DNA of 64,000 nt, taken from the NCBI GenBank assembly GCA_001798075.1, contig MGRG01000006.1, positions 1-64,000 of the forward strand. Reading direction: 5' to 3'. Of the stretch, positions 58,059 to 64,000 are shown piece after piece. Each line of letters starts with the position of its first letter. Positions within the stretch are counted from its first letter, which is position 1. Source of the stretch: Deltaproteobacteria bacterium RIFCSPHIGHO2_01_FULL_43_49. GTDB lineage: Bacteria; UBA10199; SPLOWO2-01-44-7. The notes below the pieces were generated by a model. It had not been told where the DNA came from. It did not search any database and was given only the letters and a program-made list of their open reading frames with translations. A program made the position numbers and the translations under genes.

Positions 58059-59779
58059 CAAGCGTTGCAACCCCCATCATGAATTATCCGAAATTATTTG
58101 CTGCAGACCCGGCTGGTATTTCTGCCTATTTGGAGAGTGGGTTGGCGCCCGTTGCAGAATTGGATGCCCTCCTTAGTCCTCTCGAAGCAATCGATGGCTT
58201 TCGAATAGCGTCACAAGAACTTCAGCGGTCAGTCAGAGCAGGAATCAGCCTTTCCAATTTTTTTGTGAAACAAAGAGAGTTGGGAAAGATCATTAAAGAT
58301 TTGGGCTTGAAACAAGCTCAGGCAATTGTGGAAGGGGCCGGTTTTGTGAGTTTAGATGAATCACCAGAATCGACAGTTTCACAACGTGTTGCGGAACGCT
58401 ATGCTCAATTACTCCATGCCCAATCCAAAATGGGACCTTGGATTGCTGAGTTGGGAGAGCTCACCAAAATTCCCAGTATCAGCAGGCTTGGTGAAACGAG
58501 CCCCACCATTGAGCGATCTGCTGAATGGGTTGCTGCTCGGATGAGGAAAGCAGGTTTTCAGAGCGTAAAAGTTCTCGAGGAAAAGGGGGCCAACCCATCT
58601 GTCTACGGTGAATTCACTACAATCGATCCCAAAAAACCGACTGTCATCTTTTATGCTCATCACGATGTGCAACCCGTAGGGGATAACTGGGATACAGGAC
58701 CCTTCACCCCTTTTGTGAAAGGAAGTCGCATTTATGCCAGAGGCATTGCGGATGACAAGGCCGGTTTCATGGCAGGGCTCGCCGCCGTTGAGAGTTTTTT
58801 TGAAACCGGTGTTGAACCTCCTTGCAACATCATCTTTTTTATAGAAGGAGAAGAGGAGATCGGTTCCCCCAACCTGGAGAAATTTCTCAAACAACTCCCT
58901 GAAGGTTTAAAGCCCGATGTCGTCATCTTGGCCGATTCTGAAAATGTGGAGACCGGTGTCCCGATGGTGACAACGAGCCTTCGCGGTGTTGCCAGCTTTT
59001 TAGTTTCCGTTCGAACATTGATGGGGAGGGGACTCCATAGCGGTTTTTATGGCGGCCCTGTTTTGGATGCCAATACGGCTTTGTCGATGGCAATAGCCAA
59101 ACTTTTTGGGGAGCATGGCGAAGTTGCTGTTCCTGGTTTAGAACGGCCACTCTTGTCTAGAACGGCTCTTCAAAATTTAATGCATTCACCCTTTTCTGAA
59201 GAAAGTTTTAGAAAGGCAACGGGAATGGTTCCCAGTTTACGCCTTATTGGTAATACCGGTGGATCTGTTCATCGCAGAAGATGGTATGATTATTCTTTGT
59301 CAGCACTAGCACTTGAAGGACTTCAGCCCATAGCCGATGCAACTGCTTTAATCACCGGTCAGGCAAGGGCTTTGGTTTCTTTAAGAATTCCACCTGGTGC
59401 TGATGCAAAAAAAGCAGCGGAAATTTTTAAAAAACATGCAGAAGGCTTGGATGTTTTTGGAGCGGAGATACGTGTGGACATTAGAGCAGGGATGATTGAA
59501 CCGTGGCAGGGTGATGTCAATCATCCGATGGTGGCTAGAATGGCTGAAGCCTTGACTCAAGGCTATGACCATCCAGCTATTCTTGGAGGTATTGGAGCCA
59601 GCATTGGCTTTCTAGACATTTTTGGAAGAAGATTTCCCAACACGGCCCTTGTGCCGATTGGCATTGAAGACCCCTACACCAATGCCCATTCTGCTAATGA
59701 GAGTTTGAGTGTCGATGACTGGTGCAAGACTATCTATTCATTAATCCTCTTTTTTGATTGCTTGGGGAATCCTTCGTAA
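58055..59779 (+). CDS. M20-family dipeptidase-like protein
   Basis: This 574-residue paralogue has complete metal sites: FYAHHDVQPVGD, ARGIADDKAGF, EGEEEIGS, LADSENVETG and HSANES. The dimerisation domain has HSGFYGGPVLDANTALSM. The N-terminal extension is again present (VAELDALLSPLEAID). It overlaps the previous gene by 4 bases, and GshB follows after 15 bases. Peptidase plus glutathione synthase suggests handling of small peptides, which is weak inference. Confidence 0.9.
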   Translation: MTSVATPIMNYPKLFAADPAGISAYLESGLAPVAELDALLSPLEAIDGFRIASQELQRSVRAGISLSNFFVKQRELGKIIKDLGLKQAQAIVEGAGFVSLDESPESTVSQRVAERYAQLLHAQSKMGPWIAELGELTKIPSISRLGETSPTIERSAEWVAARMRKAGFQSVKVLEEKGANPSVYGEFTTIDPKKPTVIFYAHHDVQPVGDNWDTGPFTPFVKGSRIYARGIADDKAGFMAGLAAVESFFETGVEPPCNIIFFIEGEEEIGSPNLEKFLKQLPEGLKPDVVILADSENVETGVPMVTTSLRGVASFLVSVRTLMGRGLHSGFYGGPVLDANTALSMAIAKLFGEHGEVAVPGLERPLLSRTALQNLMHSPFSEESFRKATGMVPSLRLIGNTGGSVHRRRWYDYSLSALALEGLQPIADATALITGQARALVSLRIPPGADAKKAAEIFKKHAEGLDVFGAEIRVDIRAGMIEPWQGDVNHPMVARMAEALTQGYDHPAILGGIGASIGFLDIFGRRFPNTALVPIGIEDPYTNAHSANESLSVDDWCKTIYSLILFFDCLGNPS

Positions 59780-59794
59780 GTTACAACAGCACCC

Positions 59795-60748
59795 ATGCCC
59801 AAGCGACATGCCTTCGGTTTTGTCACCGAGCCTCTAACCCGTTTTGATTGGAAAGCCGAGACAACCTTGTTTATCATGTCGGAGCTTTGCTCCAGAGGAC
59901 ACATTATTTTAGCCTGTGAGCCCAAGGAACTTTTTTTGAAACAAAGTGAACCCTGGGGGAGATTCCAGAAGTTAGAAGTCGGTCACAAAAAACAATTTTT
60001 TCATCGAGTTGTTGGCGAAAAAACTTTGGCGTTAAGAAGTCTCTCGGCACTTTTTTTGCGCAAAGACCCACCCTTTGATTTACCCTACCTTCACCATCTC
60101 TATCTTTTGATGAAATTGGAGAAAAAAGTTTTGATGATTAATTCGCCGACTTCCATTTTGGAATTTAATGAAAAGTTAGTGACTCTCGATTTTCCCTTCG
60201 CACCAAAAACTTTGGTTTCTTATAATGCAGACCAGATTTTGAGATGGGGAAGGCAATTTGCGAATGGAATAGTTTTGAAGCCATTTAATTTGGGAGGGGG
60301 GAGTGGAATTGAGTGGCTGAAAAAATCAAAAATTAAAAATAAAAAATCAAAAATAATGGTGAAGAAAATGACACTTCGAGAGAAACAGCCAATCATTTGT
60401 CAGGAGTTTCTACCGGTGACAAAACTTGGCGATAAGAGAATTCTTCTTTGGAATGGAAAAATTTTGGGGCAATTTTTGCGCAAACCCAAAAAGGGTGATT
60501 TCAGAGCCAACCTCCATGCAGGGGGACATTTCATGCCGTGCGGCCTCACTGTTCACGACAAAAAAATTGTGAGTAGAGTTGGCCCTTGGACAAAGAGTAA
60601 AGGGCTTTATTTAGCGGGCCTGGATGTCATTGGAAAAAACTTGACTGAAATTAATATTACCAGTCCCATGGCGATTCATGGGATCAATTGGCTCTATGAC
60701 AAGCATATGGAACGAAAAATTGTTAATGATATTTTAGGCTGGATCTGA
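59795..60748 (+). CDS. gshB: Glutathione synthetase-like ATP-grasp ligase
   Basis: This 317-residue ATP-grasp enzyme has the GshB layout: VLMINSPTSI, VLKPFNLGGGSGIEWL for ATP, QEFLPVTKLGDKRILLWNGK, DFRANLHAGGHF and GLDVIGKNLTEINITSP. It should ligate glycine to gamma-glutamylcysteine, or act on a related peptide. An AT-rich dispersed repeat encodes a KSKIKNKKSKI stretch in the loop after the ATP-binding strand; overall length is still normal. No gshA is nearby. Confidence 0.87.
   Translation: MPKRHAFGFVTEPLTRFDWKAETTLFIMSELCSRGHIILACEPKELFLKQSEPWGRFQKLEVGHKKQFFHRVVGEKTLALRSLSALFLRKDPPFDLPYLHHLYLLMKLEKKVLMINSPTSILEFNEKLVTLDFPFAPKTLVSYNADQILRWGRQFANGIVLKPFNLGGGSGIEWLKKSKIKNKKSKIMVKKMTLREKQPIICQEFLPVTKLGDKRILLWNGKILGQFLRKPKKGDFRANLHAGGHFMPCGLTVHDKKIVSRVGPWTKSKGLYLAGLDVIGKNLTEINITSPMAIHGINWLYDKHMERKIVNDILGWI
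60320..60357. repeat. AT-rich repeat within gshB
   Basis: Reiterated AAAAATCAAAAATTAAAAAT units encode KSKIKNKKSKI. The same unit, inverted and imperfect, fills 60791-60862. Confidence 0.65.
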
Positions 60749-60790
60749 GGAGAAATTAAATATGAAAGACCAAAAACAAAATACACATAT

Positions 60791-60862
60791 AAAAAATTAA
60801 AAGTTTTTAATTTTTGGTTTGTGTTTTTAACTTTTTGTTTTTAATTTTTGATTTTGAAAAAA
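60791..60862. repeat. AT-rich palindromic repeat
   Basis: AAAATTAAAAG/TTTTTAATTTTT and TTTTTAATTTTTGATTTTGA units fill the gap between gshB and the PBP gene. They are related to 60320-60357 in the opposite orientation. Confidence 0.6.
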
Positions 60863-60863
60863 T

Positions 60864-63230
60864 ATGCCGAGACGTTTGCAAAAAGAAGATCTTCGGAAAA
60901 GATTTCATCCCGTAGGGAAAAAGAAACGTAACTTGAAAAAGTGGCTTTTGCTTTTTCTTGCTGTGATATTGACTAGTAGTCTTTATGTCGGTTGGAAGCT
61001 CAAAGGATTTGAAAAAAGAATTGAAGAGCAATTCAATGTCGCTCGTCGCTGGAACATTCCCTCTCGAATTTATTCCGACACAGAGTATCTCTATCCTCAA
61101 GTCGATACAGTGGGGCGCAGCCTTATTTCCAAATTAGAACGTCTTGCTTATAGACAAGTTTCCGGTGAAATCAAAGGGCCCGGCGATTTTGCCATCGCAA
61201 AAGATTATGTCGATATTTTTCTGCACGACTTTACCTATCCGTTAGAACAATTTTCGGGTTTTCCGGTTCGTTTGGAGTTATCTCAAAATATCATTCAACG
61301 TATCATCGATTTGGAATCCAAAGAAGAACTTCCCTTTATAAGGTTAGAGCCGGAAGAGATTGCCACTATTTTCGACGCCAAAATGGAGGATCGAACTCTG
61401 GTGAGTCTCAAAGATTGTCCCCAATATCTTTTAGAGGCAATCTTGGTGATAGAGGATGAACGTTTTTTCAAACACAGCGGAGTTGACCCCATTGCCATTA
61501 CCAGGGCGTTGCTTGCCGATCTTCTCCACCTAAAACTTGTCCAGGGGGGGTCTACCCTCACACAACAGCTCATTAAAAACTTTTTTCTAACTTCCGAAAA
61601 ATCAATAAAGCGAAAATTTAATGAATTCTTGATGGCGATTTTGCTTGAAATGAGACACTCCAAAGCCGAAATTTTCGAAGCTTATCTCAATGAAATTTAT
61701 TTGGGTCAAAGGGGGCCTTCTAGTGTGACCGGTGTGGCGGAGGCTACCAGACATTATTTTGCAAAAGATATCAATCAAATCACGGTGGGAGAAGCGGCAC
61801 TTCTTGCAGGAATGATTCGCAACCCTAGCGAATACTCTCCCATCAAACACAAACAGAGAGCCAAAGAAAGAAGAGACCTTGTTTTGAAGCGGATGTTGGA
61901 ATCGGGCGTGGTTGATGAAGTCTCTTATACAAAAGCAGTTTCTGAAGAGATTGTCACACCAAAACCCAAAGTAAAACCGATTGTCGCCCCTTACTTTATC
62001 GACTTTTTGAAAAAGCAGTTGGTTGATTTTTACCCGCAAGATGTTTTGGAGCGCGAAGGTTTAAAAATTTTTACAACGTTAGACATGACCATGCAACTTG
62101 CTGCAGAAGAGGCTCTCATTCAAGGTTTAGAGGAACTGGAAAAGCGTTTTGGAAATTTATTGCCAAAAGATCATCCAGAACCTTTGCAGGGTTGTTTTAT
62201 CGCTGTCAGTCCACAAAACGGTTATGTTCGTGCGGTTGTCGGAGGGAGAAATTATGGGACGAGCCAATTTAACCGCTGTACCCAAGCGATGCGCCAGCCC
62301 GGTTCTACTTTCAAACCCTTTGTTTATTTAACCGCTTTGGATCCTGATCGCTCCAAAAAGATTTTTACGGCAGCCAGTTTGTTAGAAGATAAAAAATTTT
62401 CAATTGATACCGTTCAAGGTCATTGGTCTCCTGAAAATTACGACCATCAAGAACATGGTGTGATTACGCTCCGCACGGCTTTGGAAAATAGTTACAACAT
62501 CGCTACCGCGAAGCTCGCCATCGAGGTTGGTCTGGAAAATGTTGTCCAAACAGCAAAAGATGCGGGGATTACGAGCAACTTAATGGCAGTTCCCTCTTTG
62601 GCGCTCGGTTCTTTTGAGGTTTCTCCGCTGGAGATGGCGATGGCTTATTCTATCTTTCCAAACTTAGGGATAAAAGCTGAAGCCTTGGCGGTCATGCAGG
62701 TGATGACAACAGAGGGCCAAGTCTTAGAAAAAAAGACACTCAAAATTAAAAGGGTCTTTAACGAAGCCCCTGTTGCTTTGACGAACTATCTTTTAAAAGG
62801 AGTTTTTGATCGTGGCACGGCCCAATCTGCTCGTGCCCTTGGTTTTCAAGGGATTGCCGCCGGCAAAACCGGTACGACCTCCAACTATAAAGATGCCTGG
62901 TTTGTCGGTTTCACCCCCCAACTTTTAGGCCTTTCCTGGGTGGGGTTTGATGATAATACCCCTCATCAAATGAGTGGTTCTAGGGCAGCACTTCCCATCT
63001 GGGTTCGTTTTATGAAAAAGGTAGTGGGAGATAGCACTCAAGATTTCACTTTCCCCAAAGAGATTGTTCAAGTAAACATAGACCCCGAAACAGGGGGATT
63101 GGTCACCAAGCAATGTTTAAAAACCTTTTCAGAATATTTTATTCAAGGGACTCAGCCGGAAGAGGAATGCCCTCATGCGACAGGAAAGACGTTGACCCTT
63201 TCACCATCAACCGATTCCGAAAACTTTTAA
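60864..63230 (+). CDS. Bifunctional penicillin-binding protein (PBP1b-like)
   Basis: This 788-residue peptidoglycan synthase has one N-terminal membrane helix at about residues 25-45 and then a UB2H-like region (SRIYSDTEYLYPQ), the mark of the PBP1b branch. The glycosyltransferase domain follows (EDERFFKHSGVD, QGGSTLTQQLIKN). The transpeptidase domain has the nucleophile in RQPGSTFKP, the ENSYN motif and AGKTGTTSNYKDAW. It acts at the periplasmic face of the inner membrane. Weak ribosome site; an AT-rich repeat lies directly upstream. Confidence 0.95.
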   Translation: MPRRLQKEDLRKRFHPVGKKKRNLKKWLLLFLAVILTSSLYVGWKLKGFEKRIEEQFNVARRWNIPSRIYSDTEYLYPQVDTVGRSLISKLERLAYRQVSGEIKGPGDFAIAKDYVDIFLHDFTYPLEQFSGFPVRLELSQNIIQRIIDLESKEELPFIRLEPEEIATIFDAKMEDRTLVSLKDCPQYLLEAILVIEDERFFKHSGVDPIAITRALLADLLHLKLVQGGSTLTQQLIKNFFLTSEKSIKRKFNEFLMAILLEMRHSKAEIFEAYLNEIYLGQRGPSSVTGVAEATRHYFAKDINQITVGEAALLAGMIRNPSEYSPIKHKQRAKERRDLVLKRMLESGVVDEVSYTKAVSEEIVTPKPKVKPIVAPYFIDFLKKQLVDFYPQDVLEREGLKIFTTLDMTMQLAAEEALIQGLEELEKRFGNLLPKDHPEPLQGCFIAVSPQNGYVRAVVGGRNYGTSQFNRCTQAMRQPGSTFKPFVYLTALDPDRSKKIFTAASLLEDKKFSIDTVQGHWSPENYDHQEHGVITLRTALENSYNIATAKLAIEVGLENVVQTAKDAGITSNLMAVPSLALGSFEVSPLEMAMAYSIFPNLGIKAEALAVMQVMTTEGQVLEKKTLKIKRVFNEAPVALTNYLLKGVFDRGTAQSARALGFQGIAAGKTGTTSNYKDAWFVGFTPQLLGLSWVGFDDNTPHQMSGSRAALPIWVRFMKKVVGDSTQDFTFPKEIVQVNIDPETGGLVTKQCLKTFSEYFIQGTQPEEECPHATGKTLTLSPSTDSENF

Positions 63231-63235
63231 CGGGG

Positions 63236-63336
63236 TTGGTGAGAAAGTGGCGGGTCCTGTCCCTCCGTGTTTTTGTGGGGGCCCCTAACAAAACCCCACA
63301 ACAAACACTCTGGGCCACCCCCCACTTTCTCACCAA
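63236..63336. repeat. 101-bp palindromic element
   Basis: The outer arms TTGGTGAGAAAGTGG (63236-63250) and CCACTTTCTCACCAA (63322-63336) are perfect complements. Inner arms GTGTTTTTGTGGGG and CCCCACAACAAACAC pair with small mismatches. It contains GGGTCCTGTCCCT (63252-63264), shared with other elements in the window. It could end PBP transcription. Confidence 0.8.
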
Positions 63337-63355
63337 TTTCTTAATTATTTTTTTT

Positions 63356-63808
63356 ATGTTTGGATTTTTTGTTTTTGCTTGTGCCAAAGAACCTAAAACT
63401 TCAGGACCTAGGCATACTTCCAAAAAAGGGCCCGATGTTATGAAGCCAGGAGAACCAGTCCCCTCCAAAAAAGGGGAACCCTTAAGCCCCAGAAGGGAGG
63501 CCTCCCAAAGAATTGTTCATCTTGGCGAAGGCTATTTAGAAAAAAATGAATTTGATAAAGCGATCCAGATTTTTCAGGAGGCGATCAATGTCGATTCAGA
63601 AAATGGGATCGCTTATTTTTATTTAGCCAAGGCGCTTCATAAAACCCAAGCCTACGATGATGCCTATGGATTATTGGAAAGGGCGCAAGTCTTGTTGGTT
63701 GATGATCCGGAATGGTCGAGACAGGTTGCTGATTTGAAAGCGGTGATTGAAGAATCCAAACAGGCCCAGCCGATCGCCAAACCAACGGGCCAAGAGGTGT
63801 ATTATTAA
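63356..63808 (+). CDS. TPR-containing lipoprotein
   Basis: This protein has about 150 residues with a short signal and lipobox (FFVFAC, Cys at residue 9), then a Lys/Pro-rich linker and tetratricopeptide repeats ([35 protein letters not shown]). It is probably anchored in a membrane on the periplasmic side. A longer ORF from 63113 would run through the palindromic element and the end of the PBP gene, so ATG 63356 is preferred. The stop overlaps the next ATG by one base. Confidence 0.78.
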   Translation: MFGFFVFACAKEPKTSGPRHTSKKGPDVMKPGEPVPSKKGEPLSPRREASQRIVHLGEGYLEKNEFDKAIQIFQEAINVDSENGIAYFYLAKALHKTQAYDDAYGLLERAQVLLVDDPEWSRQVADLKAVIEESKQAQPIAKPTGQEVYY

Positions 63809-64000
63809 TGAGTGTAGTCACGAAAACAGGAGATAAAGGAGAAACCGGGCTGTTGTCTGGCGAGAGAGTTTCTAAGACCCACCCGCGTGTGGAAACCTAT
63901 GGTACGCTAGATGAATTGGTTTCTCATATAGGATGGGTTAGAAGTTTGAATCCTCACGATGATTTGGTACATCCTTTAAAACTTATTCAGGTGAGCTTAT
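63808..64000 (+). CDS. Cob(I)alamin adenosyltransferase, PduO type (partial)
   Basis: The first 64 codons of a PduO/MMAB-type ATP:cob(I)alamin adenosyltransferase are present. [18 protein letters not shown] and the [13 protein letters not shown] region are the family's N-terminal signature, with Thr/Asp/Lys ATP-binding residues. It continues beyond the window. The enzyme would make adenosylcobalamin. The B12-binding radical SAM enzymes earlier in the window bind cobalamins but most use methylcobalamin, so the link is only general. Confidence 0.92.
   Translation, partial: MSVVTKTGDKGETGLLSGERVSKTHPRVETYGTLDELVSHIGWVRSLNPHDDLVHPLKLIQVSL

Noticed and set aside
63113-63355. N-terminal extension of the TPR lipoprotein
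   Set aside because: The added residues are the out-of-frame end of the PBP gene plus the palindrome; a lipobox follows the ATG at 63356.
1-64000. CRISPR array
   Set aside because: No regularly spaced direct repeats of 25-40 bases with unique spacers and no cas genes were seen.

Overview
The window looks like a chromosomal segment of a moderately AT-rich Gram-negative bacterium. A phosphate-type porin, a SPOR protein, a PBP1b-like peptidoglycan synthase, a lipoprotein and an AbiE toxin pair point that way. The mix of ExeA-type ATPases, B12-dependent radical SAM enzymes and dense dispersed palindromes is most like uncultivated deltaproteobacterial-type lineages. The taxonomic placement is inference; no marker gene here settles it.

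Layout. 1-4871: a duplicated 190-bp leader, two ExeA-like ATPases, a degenerate HD-GYP protein and a B12 radical SAM protein. 4872-5581: a repeat-dense gap with two inverted copies of a ~172-bp structured element. 5582-11950: a SPOR protein, a glycosyltransferase, the DUF5989/SxtJ/carbamoyltransferase trio, a MidA-like methyltransferase and a nucleotidyltransferase-methyltransferase fusion. 11977-13897: an S26 peptidase and an ABC exporter. 13953-28263: six tandem membrane glycosyltransferase paralogues followed by four tandem SGNH hydrolase paralogues, nearly all translationally coupled; one hydrolase is broken at a G10 tract. 28255-35793 (minus strand): a putative RiPP (ribosomally made, modified peptide) cluster. 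35914-37993: a glycosyltransferase, two VanZ-like proteins and a small membrane protein. 38212-40076: a second copy of the leader plus a second ATPase pair. 40078-40878: a REP-associated transposase flanked by its palindromes. 40978-44752: a response regulator and a porin/PhnD/histidine kinase operon. 44839-64000: mostly housekeeping genes (M2 peptidase, three tRNAs, ChrA, Rieske protein, E2 catalytic protein, AbiE pair, PyrF, three M20 peptidases, GshB, PBP1b, TPR lipoprotein, start of a cobalamin adenosyltransferase).

Most notable system. The minus-strand cluster at 28255-35793 combines two B12-type radical SAM enzymes, two PqqD-like proteins, a UPF0489-TPR protein, a radical SAM/SPASM enzyme and an HPr-kinase-like protein. 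Between the last two lies an easily missed 56-residue ORF (29136-29306). It has a KKPYxxPxL leader motif, a VVEEALVASCK segment and a Cys/Ser/Thr/Gly-rich tail, as expected of a RiPP precursor. The nucleotidyltransferase, S26 peptidase and ABC exporter at 10412-13897 are families often seen beside PqqD/HprK-like genes. They could supply processing and export, but they are separated from the cluster by the glycosyltransferase/SGNH array.

The block from 362 to 38211 is bracketed by two direct copies of the same leader, each followed by an ExeA-like ATPase pair. This suggests the whole surface-polysaccharide and peptide locus was duplicated at its ends or is a discrete island.
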